Shown here: positions 1 through 8,314 of the stretch, piece after piece
Position numbering within the stretch: position 1 is the first letter of the stretch
How the letters are laid out: each line of letters opens with the position of its first letter
Assembly: GCA_020060545.1 (NCBI GenBank)
Contig: JAGUZX010000049.1
Span: 1 to 43,719 of the forward strand
Direction: 5' to 3'
Source: Desulfovibrio sp.
Lineage (GTDB): Bacteria; Bacillota; Dethiobacteria; DTU022
Length of the DNA stretch: 43,719 bases
Made by a program: the position numbers and the translations under genes
Notes under the pieces: generated by a model
The model's input: the letters and a program-made list of their open reading frames with translations, nothing else
Database searches by the model: none
Told to the model about the DNA's origin: nothing

Positions 1-1940
1 ATGGCGCGGCACCACCTGCTGGGGTTAGGATGAAACATATCGCTTATAGTTCGTCCCGGAATATCGGATAGCTCAACTCCCCAGGCTTTAGAAAACTTGG
101 CCCGTATTTCATCGCTGACTTTATCAGCCGGCACTGCTTGAGGGCTCTTGCCATAAAAATCAAACTCGAGAGCGGTGACAAGGTTCACCTCTCCTTTTGC
201 TTCTTGACCCCGGAGGCGCTGCCAGTAAGTAGTTCCGTCGCTGTGCAACGGCTGATAACCGGGCAGGACATGGGGCAAACATCCCATATCACAAGCTCCC
301 TGGACGTTGTTTTGACCGCGCAGGGGGTTTATACCGGCATGCGGTTTGCCAAGATTGCCGGTGGCCAAAGCCAGATTGGTTAACGCAAGGACATTTTCTG
401 TGCCGCAGGTGTGCTGCGTCACCCCCATACAGTAAAAAATGGCGGCACTGGGGGCGGTGGCATAAAGACGGGCAGCACGAACGATATCTGCTGCCGGCAC
501 CCCGGTTACCTCAGAAACATATGCCGGCGTATATTTTGCCATGATGAATGCTTTCATATTTTCAAAGCCATTTGTCCGCCTGGCAATATAGTCTTTATTC
601 TCGAGCCCTTCCTGCAAAATAACATACATTAACCCGTTCAGTAAGGCAACATCTGTCCCCGGTTTAATCTGCAAATGAACGTCAGCTATTCCGGCAAGCG
701 GGATCCGGCGCGGATCAACAACAATTAATCTGGCGCCCTTTTTTACCGCTCGCCGGATCCGGTAACCAACGATGGGATGGTTTTCGGTGGGATTGGAGCC
801 GATCAGCAAAATGGCGCCACAACCTTCTATATCGCCGATGGGATTTGTCATCGCCCCGCTGCCTGTGGTAGTGGCCAAACCGACCACGGTCGGGGCGTGT
901 CAAAGGCGGGCGCAATGGTCAATGCTGTTAGTCCCTAAGGAGCGTAGCAGCTTTTGGAAAAGGTAATTCGATTCGTTTGTGGCTCGCGCCGAGCTTAAAC
1001 CACCCAGGGCTTCCGGCCCATATTTTTCCTGTAGCTCCCAAAACTTGCTTGCCACCAGGTCAAGGGCCTCCTCCCAGGAAGCCTCTTCAAAGCGGCCTTC
1101 GCGCTTAATCAGTGGCGTTGTCAAGCGGTCAGCATGATTGATAAACTGATAGCCAAAACGCCCTTTGACACAGAGATTGCCCTGATTGACCGGGCTCGAT
1201 GAGTCTCCCCTCACTCCAACGATAATCCCTCCACGAACTCCGAGATAAATGCCACAGCCGCAGCCGCAATAACCACAAATGGTCTTGACCTCATAAGCCG
1301 GCTTAGCCCCGTTTTTGGGAAGCAATGCCCCTACCGGACATCGCGCCACGCATTCCCCGCAGGACTCGCATACCGACTCCAGCAGCGGCTTATCGCCAAA
1401 GGTGCTAATTTTAGTGGCGTACCCTCTGTAAGCGTAATCGATGGCGCATGCGCCCTGGATCTCTTCACATGTGCGTACGCAAATGCCGCAAAGCACACAT
1501 TTGTTATGGTCCCTGACGATAAAAGGGTGCGCGCGGTCGACAGGCCTGCGCCCCGGGGCTTTCAGGCCTTCGAGGCGGTCCCTATCGATGCCTACAAAAG
1601 AGGCTATTTCCTGCAGCTTGCAGCTGTTATTTTTACCGCACGAAAGGCATGCGGCATCATGGTCGGCGATCAGCAGCTCCGCGGCTACCCGGCGCACTTT
1701 TGCTACCTCCGGGGTGTTGGTTCGAACCGTCATTCCCTCGGCAACGGCGACGTGACAGGAAACCAGCATCCGGCCGTCCGCCTCCACCAAGCAAAGGCGG
1801 CAAACGCCGGCCGGCTTTAAATCAGGATGGTAGCAGAGGTGGGGAATATAAATGCCGTTTTGCAGGGCCGCCTTCAAAACAGTCGTCCCTTCCGGAACAA
1901 CAATTTGCACATCGTCGATTACGAGATTGACCTCACGCAT
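1..1940 (-). CDS. fdhA: Selenocysteine formate dehydrogenase alpha subunit, copy 1 (3' end beyond window)
   Basis: Catalytic molybdopterin/tungstopterin subunit of a cytoplasmic formate dehydrogenase. About 646 codons are present and the frame is open to the window edge. The N-terminus is of the long NuoG/HydA-like type: a [2Fe-2S] site (Cys36, 47, 50, 62), a His-Cys3 [4Fe-4S] site (His94, Cys98, 101, 107), two ferredoxin-type clusters (CVLCGIC and CESCGEC) and a CGYCGCGCG cluster before the pterin domain. The codon after HCARL is TGA (900-902). The frame continues as [10 protein letters not shown], the usual context of selenocysteine, which would be residue 347. The ATG at 1940 has AAGGAGG upstream. 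It lies 179 bp downstream of the 2-oxoacid oxidoreductase delta gene and could be co-transcribed. Compared with the second FdhA in this window, about 45 extra residues follow the GYQ near 110-260. Family identity is secure. The electron partner of this copy is unknown. Confidence 0.93.
868..902 (-). promoter_or_regulatory. Selenocysteine UGA and SECIS-like hairpin of fdhA copy 1
   Basis: In mRNA sense, the UGA at 902-900 is followed within about 12 nt by GUGGUC, loop GGUUU, then GGCCAC. This is a short stem with a G/U-rich apical loop, the form and spacing expected of a bacterial SECIS recognised by SelB. The UGA is flanked by conserved FdhA residues on both sides. The hairpin was paired by eye. 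Confidence 0.75.
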
Positions 1941-2119
1941 CGTGCAAATCCTCCTTATACAAAATAGGTATTTGCTCGTTATTCGTGCCGTTGAAAGAGG
2001 AGAGCAACTCCTTCAATGCACGGCGGATTTGGCTCACACCTTGTTGGCAGCAAAGTTTTTCTCTGCCGCTTTTTTATTGCTGCAAATCGCCTTGAGGCCT
2101 TTCTCCCGGCGCATGTCCT

Positions 2120-2311
2120 CTAAACCGCATCGATCTCCAGGGCTCCTCTCTTGCAAGCCGCCGCGCAGAGGCCGCACCCTTTGCAGCGGCTCTGGTTCAC
2201 CGCTATTTTTTTGGTGGGCTTGTATAAAATTACATTTGGGTCCGGACAGGCCCAGATACACAGCTTGCAGCCGTTGCATTTTTCTTCATCGACTTTGGCG
2301 GCAACATACAT
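2120..2311 (-). CDS. 2-oxoacid:ferredoxin oxidoreductase, delta (ferredoxin-like) subunit
   Basis: This 63-residue subunit has two [4Fe-4S] binding motifs, CNGCKLCIWACP and CKGCGLCAAAC. It would carry electrons from the thiamine-diphosphate catalytic subunits to free ferredoxin. A longer reading frame exists upstream, but the ATG at 2311 has GGGAGGAG eight bases before it and begins MYVAAKVDEEKC, as delta subunits do. It follows the gamma subunit by 22 bp and closes the five-gene cluster. The next gene downstream is the first formate dehydrogenase, 179 bp away. No terminator was seen between them. Confidence 0.88.
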   Translation of the reverse strand: MYVAAKVDEEKCNGCKLCIWACPDPNVILYKPTKKIAVNQSRCKGCGLCAAACKRGALEIDAV

Positions 2312-2333
2312 GGTTATTGTTCTCCTCCCTGTC

Positions 2334-2999
2334 TTAAATCGGGTATACCTGGGTGGAGCGCCTGGCCTTTTCCACCACGGCCATGTTCTTTTCAATAAGC
2401 TGGGCCAGCTTGGCATACTTGCTCTTCAAGACATCGTCCAGGGCGGCGGTGGTGCCGGAAGCGACAAACTTGCCGCCGCCGAAACGCTCCGCCAGGGCTT
2501 CCTGCAGCGCGGTATCGCCAACCAAGGCGCTGATACCCAGAAGCGCGCCCAGCATGGCGATGTTGGTGGAGAGGTCCGTGCCCCCCACTTCCATGGCCAC
2601 CTGGGTCGCCGGGATATAGTAGAGTGCCGCTTCCAGGCGCCGCAGCCGCTCCAGGTCATCTTCGCCCAAAGCCAGGGGATTATCGGCGTTGACGATAATT
2701 TTCCCCTGCCGCTGCAGGCCGTCGAAGAAGGGCATGGTGTAGCATTTGCCCAGGGTGATCACGTGGGGGTGAAAGATCATGATGATGTTGGGGAAAAGGA
2801 CTTCACCCCTCTCGAAGATCGGTTCAGAGGAGATGCGCACATAGCTTTCCGCCGGGGCAAGCCTTTTTTCCGCTCCAAAGAAAGGGTTGACGGTGCTGAC
2901 CAGCCCGGAGCGGGTGGCGGCATCCCCCAGGATATGGGCGGCGGTAACTACGCCCTGGCCGCCCAATCCCGACATACGAATAAAGGTTTTCTGCTGCAT
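2334..2999 (-). CDS. 2-oxoacid:ferredoxin oxidoreductase, gamma subunit
   Basis: A 221-residue gamma subunit of the pyruvate/2-oxoglutarate:ferredoxin oxidoreductase superfamily. The N-terminal MSGLGGQGVVTAAHILG is the family signature, a glycine-rich loop near residues 9-25. It is followed by the usual FFGAEKRLAPAESYVRIS segment. It pairs with the alpha and beta chains to make the CoA-dependent oxidative decarboxylase. Its ATG directly abuts the TAA of the beta gene. The substrate cannot be read from this chain. Confidence 0.92.
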   Translation of the reverse strand: MQQKTFIRMSGLGGQGVVTAAHILGDAATRSGLVSTVNPFFGAEKRLAPAESYVRISSEPIFERGEVLFPNIIMIFHPHVITLGKCYTMPFFDGLQRQGKIIVNADNPLALGEDDLERLRRLEAALYYIPATQVAMEVGGTDLSTNIAMLGALLGISALVGDTALQEALAERFGGGKFVASGTTAALDDVLKSKYAKLAQLIEKNMAVVEKARRSTQVYPI

Positions 3000-3860
3000 T
3001 TACCCTTTCGCCTCCTCCAGTTGCCTGATAAACGCTTCGGCCTCCGGCGTATAGTACTCCCGGGGGCGAAAGTGGCCCTGTTTCTCCTGATCCCTGATCC
3101 GGTCCAGGGTTTCGTTTGGCTTGAACTTGTAATTAGTGGGGCAGGGGCAAAGAAGCTGGACATAGGTGGGGCCGAGGTCCCTGGCCAACAAAACGGCCCG
3201 CCGCACGGCTTTTTCCATGTTTTTGGGCTTGGCGGGCGAGGTTACCGCCACGTAGACACACCCTGATTCCCGGGCAATCTCGGGCACCGCCACTTTGCCG
3301 AATTTCTTCCCCTTGGGAGCCATGTTTAAGACCGTTCCGCGCTGGGTCATGCCGCTTTCCTGGCCGCCGGTGTTGGCGTAGGCTTCGTTGTCCAGCATGA
3401 TCGTGGTGATCTTTTCTCCCCTGAACCATGAGTGCAGCACCGAGTCCAGGCCGATATCGCAGGTGGCGCCGTCTCCGGCGATCACGACCACGTCTTTGAC
3501 CCGGCCGGGGAAGCGAAGGGCCAGCGCCCGCTTTAAACCGGAGGCGACGGCGTTCTGATTGCCGAAGAGGGAATGAATATTGTGCAGGGCTACCTGGGGA
3601 AAGGCCAGGGCGCTGCAGCCGGTGGAACCGACGACGACGGTGTCTTCGGGGCTGGGCAAAGAAACCAGGATCAAGCGCATGGACAGCGCCAGGCCGCAAC
3701 CGGCGCAAAGGGGATGCTCTTCGATCAGCTCTTTAAACGAGCCCATCTCGGCTACCCCCCATCCTTTACCGTAGGGGCCCCGCTCCACCAGGTCCCGGTA
3801 TTCGGCGGGCATGATTTCTTCAAAGCCGGGGGATATTTGACATAGGTTGCGCTTGCTCAT
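3000..3860 (-). CDS. 2-oxoacid:ferredoxin oxidoreductase, beta (TPP-binding) subunit
   Basis: A 286-residue thiamine-diphosphate subunit. It has the CAGCG segment near residue 45, a GDGATCDIG motif that binds Mg-TPP, and DNEAYANTGGQ, typical of PorB/KorB/VorB proteins. The start is the ATG at 3860, which overlaps the alpha-subunit stop as ATGA. An upstream in-frame extension has no family similarity and lies inside the alpha gene. Only Cys near the N-terminus and CPCP near residue 255 are available for a cluster, so the delta subunit probably does the electron exit. Pyruvate, another 2-oxoacid or an aryl-glyoxylate are all possible substrates. Confidence 0.9.
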   Translation of the reverse strand: MSKRNLCQISPGFEEIMPAEYRDLVERGPYGKGWGVAEMGSFKELIEEHPLCAGCGLALSMRLILVSLPSPEDTVVVGSTGCSALAFPQVALHNIHSLFGNQNAVASGLKRALALRFPGRVKDVVVIAGDGATCDIGLDSVLHSWFRGEKITTIMLDNEAYANTGGQESGMTQRGTVLNMAPKGKKFGKVAVPEIARESGCVYVAVTSPAKPKNMEKAVRRAVLLARDLGPTYVQLLCPCPTNYKFKPNETLDRIRDQEKQGHFRPREYYTPEAEAFIRQLEEAKG

Positions 3861-4999
3861 GCCTTGCACCTCCTGATTTGATCCAAGATTAGCTCGGGCG
3901 GCATGGTCATACCGCCGAATACCCGGGGGGCCCCGATCACCTTGCCGTTGTTTTCCACCACCGCTTTGATCTCGCGGCACAGCCAGCCGACCCGGTTGAA
4001 TTCCGGGACGATGACCGCTTTGCAATTACGGGTGATCTGTTGAATCTCCGCCGCGGGGAAGGGACGCAAGCACTTAATCTTGACCAGCCCTACTTCGGTC
4101 CCTTCAGCCGCGGCCATGGCCCGGGCTTCCCGGCTCTGGGAAACGGCGGTGCCCGAGGCGACGATCAAGATGTCGGCGCCCGGGGTTTCCACCTCCAGCA
4201 ATCCGTCCAGGTAGCGGTGAATATAGGGGCGCGCTCTTTCAGCCGCTGCCATGACCTCCTGCTGCCAGGAGGCGTGGGTGGCGTAGCTGACAAAGTTACT
4301 TTTCATGACGAAGGGATCGCGCATCTGCCGGATCGGCACATTTTCCATGTCCATAACCGGCACCGGCGCGCTGTAGGGGTTGTAGGGAGGAAGTTTGAAC
4401 TCCGCGGCAGCCACTTCCACGTAATCCCGGGTATGGGTGACAAAGAAACCGTCGGCAAATACCCCGACGGGGATGTGCACCTCGGTTTTTTCGGCGACAA
4501 CAAAGGCTTTTAGAAGCATATCGTAAAGATCCTGGGCGTTTTCGGCGTGCAGCATGATCATCCCGGTATCCAGCAGGTAGGCCATCTCAATGGTGTCGGG
4601 CTGGATGGTCAGAGGCGAGTTGACCCCCCGGGTCAAAAAGGCGCAGACGATGGGCAGCCGGGATCCGGCCCAGGTGGAAAACATCTCAAAGGCGCGCAGC
4701 GTCCCCGGTCCGCCCGTGGCGGTAAATACGCGCACGCCGCCCATGGAGGCGCCGGCCACCGCCGACATCACCGCAAATTCATTCTCGCCGCGAAAGTAGT
4801 CTTTGAGGTAACCCTCGGCGTAAATGTCCCCTACCAGGTGCATGCTCTCCGACTGAGGCGTGATGGGATAGGCGATGGCCATATCCACGTTGGCCCGCTT
4901 GATGGCTTCACGGACCGCTTCGCTGCCGGTGATAAACAGTTTGCTCCTGCCTTCCCGGGAAAAGATGCTCGCGGGGTCGGTAATTTTCTGCTCAATCAC
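3857..4999 (-). CDS. 2-oxoacid:ferredoxin oxidoreductase, alpha subunit
   Basis: A 380-residue alpha chain. The pyrimidine-binding TPP domain contains AYPITPQSE near residue 42 and the conserved ATGGPGTLRAFEM segment near 115. A transketolase C-terminal-like domain occupies roughly residues 255-375. It is translationally coupled at both ends: its ATG overlaps the upstream CdhB-like stop by 4 bp, and its stop overlaps the beta start by 4 bp. The alpha-beta-gamma-delta split set is the archaeal/clostridial arrangement, not the single-chain PFOR. The nearby biotin carboxylase pair would fit pyruvate or 2-oxoglutarate, but the sequence alone does not settle the substrate. Confidence 0.9.
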   Translation of the reverse strand: MIEQKITDPASIFSREGRSKLFITGSEAVREAIKRANVDMAIAYPITPQSESMHLVGDIYAEGYLKDYFRGENEFAVMSAVAGASMGGVRVFTATGGPGTLRAFEMFSTWAGSRLPIVCAFLTRGVNSPLTIQPDTIEMAYLLDTGMIMLHAENAQDLYDMLLKAFVVAEKTEVHIPVGVFADGFFVTHTRDYVEVAAAEFKLPPYNPYSAPVPVMDMENVPIRQMRDPFVMKSNFVSYATHASWQQEVMAAAERARPYIHRYLDGLLEVETPGADILIVASGTAVSQSREARAMAAAEGTEVGLVKIKCLRPFPAAEIQQITRNCKAVIVPEFNRVGWLCREIKAVVENNGKVIGAPRVFGGMTMPPELILDQIRRCKA

Positions 5000-5580
5000 T
5001 GCTGCAGCTCCCCTTTCTTGCGGATAAGCACTTCCGTCATCTGCTTCAGCTCGGCCAGCCCCATGTCCCGGAAGGTGATCATGGCGTCTTCGTGACCCGC
5101 CTCAGCGCAGAGGGCGATCGTGTAACAGCCGGTGCCGCCCCGGATGATTTTCAGGGCTACGTTGGCGTAGTGGCAGTGGACGCCCACAAAAACGCAAACG
5201 TCGATCTTGTTGTGCCAGATGGTCAGATTGGGATGGTTGGGGTTAATTTCGACGGCGGGGTTGATCATCGGATACTTGGGCCGGTAGTCGGGCATGGGAA
5301 TGATCCCGGCTCCCGCTGCCCTGGCCATTTCGCCTACCGCCCGCGCCTTCTCCGCCACCCCCTCCTTCCAGTCCCAGAGAATGAGGGGGCCGGGGAAAAA
5401 GTAAGGGTTTTGAGCGGACAGCAGCTTCTCCGCCGCTTTCTCCATCGCTTCAGCCCGGGCAACCGGGCTCCCCTCCACCAGCGCCTCTCCCCTGGCGGGA
5501 AGCACTATCCCCATCAGGGCGGCGGCGGGAGGCAAGTAGCCTTCGGGGCCGGATAAAACCTGGTACTTTTCCGTTGACAT
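4996..5580 (-). CDS. CdhB-like (CO dehydrogenase epsilon-type) subunit linked to the 2-oxoacid oxidoreductase
   Basis: A 194-residue protein heading the oxidoreductase cluster and coupled to the alpha gene by an ATGA overlap. It resembles the CO dehydrogenase/acetyl-CoA synthase epsilon (CdhB) fold: a GPLILWD strand near residue 67, a central KIDVCVFVGVHCHYAN strand-loop near 125, and a C-terminal segment on the pattern AEAGHEDAMITFRDM. No cluster-binding Cys pattern is visible, so a structural or flavin/nucleotide-binding role is more likely than electron transfer. The start has GGAGGAG six bases upstream. Family assignment rests on pattern memory and is moderate. Gene linkage to the oxidoreductase is clear. 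Confidence 0.6.
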   Translation of the reverse strand: MSTEKYQVLSGPEGYLPPAAALMGIVLPARGEALVEGSPVARAEAMEKAAEKLLSAQNPYFFPGPLILWDWKEGVAEKARAVGEMARAAGAGIIPMPDYRPKYPMINPAVEINPNHPNLTIWHNKIDVCVFVGVHCHYANVALKIIRGGTGCYTIALCAEAGHEDAMITFRDMGLAELKQMTEVLIRKKGELQQ

Positions 5581-5689
5581 CTGCTCTCCTCCGATTGATC
5601 AGAATTTCCGTATCTTGCAACTGCCGGGGCGGCAATAATCCCTTTCACCAACCTTGCTCCTGCTTCATCCGGTTGTCCCCTTTGATCAA

Positions 5690-5737
5690 AATTAAAAATC
5701 CAACACCAAAGATATGCGAATCTTGGGTGTTGGATTT
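5690..5737 (-). terminator. Rho-independent terminator after the DUF2294 gene
   Basis: An 18-bp near-perfect stem (5696-5713 with 5720-5737, one G-U pair) encloses a 6-nt loop. Read on the minus strand it is followed by TTTTTAATTTT. It lies between the end of the DUF2294 gene and the start of the oxidoreductase cluster, so that cluster probably has its own promoter in 5581-5690. No convincing promoter boxes were found there. Confidence 0.82.
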
Positions 5738-5794
5738 CAAATTAACCGGCTAAAATATCCCTTTAATTGACTTCCAACTGCACCGCCAGCCAGC

Positions 5795-6145
5795 TCAACA
5801 AAGATCTTTATCGGTTATAAAAACAAAAATTCGTTCTCCCATCTTGGTGCTTACATCGGTATGCAAAGTGATTACCTTGGCGGAGGTGATACGATAAATT
5901 ATCTCATCCAGCTCAGAACGTCTCTGTTCAACTAATTGCGCGCGCAACTTTTTGATCAGAGTCATTCCTTCTTTGCTTTCAGCCAGGGTCTTTTCCGCCT
6001 GGGAGAGGATCCCTTTCAGAGTGACAATAATCATGTTCCGGATGATGTCCGTCCTGGCTTCAGTCGGCCCCCGGCCCATGTAATCCTTTTCCCACTGGAT
6101 CATGGCTTTGGTTATTTCATCTTCAATCTGCCCTTTGGAAAGCAC
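5795..6145 (-). CDS. DUF2294 family protein
   Basis: A 116-residue soluble protein of the DUF2294 family, recognised by MGRGPTEARTDIIRNM near residue 23 and TLHTDVSTKMGERIFVFI at the C-terminus. Its biochemical role is not established. The start is a GTG at 6145 with AGAGGT eight bases upstream; no ATG fits the conserved N-terminus. It follows the carboxylase pair by 122 bp and is closed by a strong terminator, so it may be the last gene of that unit. Confidence 0.8.
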   Translation of the reverse strand: MLSKGQIEDEITKAMIQWEKDYMGRGPTEARTDIIRNMIIVTLKGILSQAEKTLAESKEGMTLIKKLRAQLVEQRRSELDEIIYRITSAKVITLHTDVSTKMGERIFVFITDKDLC

Positions 6146-6267
6146 CGCGGTGTACCTCTTTTATTCAGGCGAACTGGTTCACGCCAACCGTAATACTGTA
6201 AATTCTAAAGCAAATCGCAATCAAAAGCAATATATTTTTTTCTTTCTGTTTTCTTGCAGCAATTCAT

Positions 6268-8304
6268 TCAATGCTCCCCCTGCTCTTCCGCCTTTTCGAG
6301 AACAAACAGCAGCTGCCCCTCCCGGACAACCTCGTTCAGCCTGATGCAAACTTCGGCTATCTGGCCGTCGAACGGAGCCAAAATGGCGTTTTCCATCTTC
6401 ATGGCTTCGATGTTGGCGATTTCCTCTCCCTTGTGCACGATGTCACCCGCCTTCAGGGAGCCTCTTTCCGGGTTGCCGATCCTCCAGAGGTTTCCGTTAA
6501 TGGGGGCGCCCACATCTTTTGGCCCTGCGGCCATTCTGATCTCCGTTTTCTTGGCCCTGGGGGTGCCAACCGCAAAAACCCTGGTGCTGTTGTTAACCTT
6601 CATCACCACATGGATAAAGCCCTCATGCTCGTCTCCCACGGATACCAACCCGATAGAGCAGGGTTTCCCCCAAAATGAAAATTCGACAGCACTGCCCGGT
6701 TTTTGCAACCCCTCTCTCCAGACATCACTGGGTAAAACCAGAGCCGCTTCACCATAAACCTCACGGAACGCCAAATAATCCAAGGCATCCTTGGGATGCA
6801 TCAAATAAAGGATCAGTTCATCTTCGCCCGGTTCCCGGTCAAGGGCCGCGGCCAGGTCGTTTTTTTGCTTGTTCAAATCTTCGTCTTTCAACGAATCAAG
6901 CGGTGATCTCTCGCTACGTTCGCCGATCTTCTTTTCCCATTCTTCGCCGAAAGCGCTCTGATAGACCCAGTCTGCGGGCCAGCCCAGAGGCAGTTTTCCA
7001 TATTTGCCTAACAGCAGGTTTTTGAAGTCTCCCGAAGCGGTCCTGAAAAGGGTGAGCAGTTCCTCCCGTTCATCCTGGCTTAAGGCTTCCATCTCCTGGC
7101 CCGCTTCTTCTACAAACCTGGTCAGCAGCCGGAGGATATGCCTGACCCCGGCAACTCCCCTCTCTTTCATATACCTGTTGACGATGCCGCTGCAGGTAAC
7201 CCAGGTAATTTGTGAGCCGGGGGTTACGTCAAAATAGTGGATAATCCTGTTATACAGGGACATCAGGGTCAAAATTTCCGGCATCAGATACAGAAATCCC
7301 CCTTTTTCCGCCTGTTCAAAGGAACTGGGAAAGGCGCCTCCCGGCATCCTGTGGCGCACTACCTGGTAGTCGAATCCGCGAAAGGGTGATTCGGCCCATT
7401 GGTAGTGCCCGATCCACTGCCGGATCTTCTGGGAAGCCGCCTCGGCTTCCTGCCGGTTCAAGTGAACCGCTACTCCCGCTTCCTCCAGGTAAGCCTGGAC
7501 TCCCAGGAGCGGAGGCTGGCCGTAAAAACGGGCCAGGGAGTCTTCCTGAACATCCAGAATCTTCGCCCCGGCCCGGGCCGCGGCCAAAAGGGCGGGCATG
7601 GCCAGCCCGTCGGTGGTGTGGCGGTGATACTGGATTACCAGCTCCGGATGCCGCTGCTTGATGGCGTCAACAAGGCCGCCTATACGCTGCGGGCTGCCTA
7701 CTCCGGCCATATCTTTGATGCAGAGAACGATCTCCTCCGTGCCGCCGCAAAGAGCGACGATCTCTTTGACCACCCCCAGGTAGTATGTGTTGGTAGCCCA
7801 GTCGGCCTGGGTAAAACAGAGGGCGGGAGAAAACAGCTTCCCCCGTTTCATGATCACTTCGGCCACTTTGCGCATGTTCCTGATATCGTTGAGAAAAGAG
7901 AAGCATCGCCACACATCGATATCGACCTTTGATACCACATACTCTATGATATTGGGGGGATAGGGGCGATAGCCCCAGAGATTTGTTTCCCGGATCAGCG
8001 TTTGCAAAAGCACCTGGGGCATAAGCTCCCTTAACACGCCAATTTCTTCAAAGGGGCTTTCCCTTCTGTTCATAATCCCCACATGCCACCGGGCGCCGCC
8101 GTGGCACTCTGCGCTGAACAGTCCCATGGCATTGTAATGGGGGGCCAGGGTTTGCAGATCATAAAGGCGCAGCCGGTTTTTATAGTCGGACTGGCCGGCA
8201 TCTCTCATGGAGGTGGAAGTGAGGCAAACCCCTTCCAGGGAGCGGACCCGCTCTACTATTTCCCGTGCGGTCATGCCCGGTTTAACGAAGATATAGCTGT
8301 TCAT
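6268..8304 (-). CDS. Pyruvate carboxylase subunit B-like carboxyltransferase with biotinyl domain
   Basis: A 678-residue protein. The order is a DRE-TIM carboxyltransferase barrel (about 20-300), a helical conserved carboxylase domain (to about 480), a variable linker, and a C-terminal biotinyl domain with the EAMKMEN lysine. It would transfer CO2 from carboxybiotin to a 2-oxoacid, normally pyruvate to oxaloacetate. RDAGQS, the candidate carbamylated lysine (IKDMAG) and the HxH metal ligands are present. Several usual residues differ: TSTSMRDAGQS replaces DTTxRDAHQS, CFSFLND replaces xFDALND, and the Thr/Ser after MPGG becomes Pro (MPGGAFPSS). The start at 8304 (MNSYIF) is chosen over an earlier in-frame ATG inside the upstream gene, with GAGGGT ahead of it. 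It is probably not a standard OadA or PycB. Confidence 0.8.
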   Translation of the reverse strand: MNSYIFVKPGMTAREIVERVRSLEGVCLTSTSMRDAGQSDYKNRLRLYDLQTLAPHYNAMGLFSAECHGGARWHVGIMNRRESPFEEIGVLRELMPQVLLQTLIRETNLWGYRPYPPNIIEYVVSKVDIDVWRCFSFLNDIRNMRKVAEVIMKRGKLFSPALCFTQADWATNTYYLGVVKEIVALCGGTEEIVLCIKDMAGVGSPQRIGGLVDAIKQRHPELVIQYHRHTTDGLAMPALLAAARAGAKILDVQEDSLARFYGQPPLLGVQAYLEEAGVAVHLNRQEAEAASQKIRQWIGHYQWAESPFRGFDYQVVRHRMPGGAFPSSFEQAEKGGFLYLMPEILTLMSLYNRIIHYFDVTPGSQITWVTCSGIVNRYMKERGVAGVRHILRLLTRFVEEAGQEMEALSQDEREELLTLFRTASGDFKNLLLGKYGKLPLGWPADWVYQSAFGEEWEKKIGERSERSPLDSLKDEDLNKQKNDLAAALDREPGEDELILYLMHPKDALDYLAFREVYGEAALVLPSDVWREGLQKPGSAVEFSFWGKPCSIGLVSVGDEHEGFIHVVMKVNNSTRVFAVGTPRAKKTEIRMAAGPKDVGAPINGNLWRIGNPERGSLKAGDIVHKGEEIANIEAMKMENAILAPFDGQIAEVCIRLNEVVREGQLLFVLEKAEEQGEH

Positions 8305-8314
8305 CGGACAACCC

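Noticed and set aside
2034-2279. An 81-residue frame overlapping the delta subunit
   Set aside because: It mostly shadows the ferredoxin gene in another frame; the non-overlapping 26-residue tail has a poorly spaced start and no recognisable family.
5450-5635. A 61-residue minus-strand frame over the start of the CdhB-like gene
   Set aside because: Out-of-frame shadow; the CdhB-like start has a good ribosome site.
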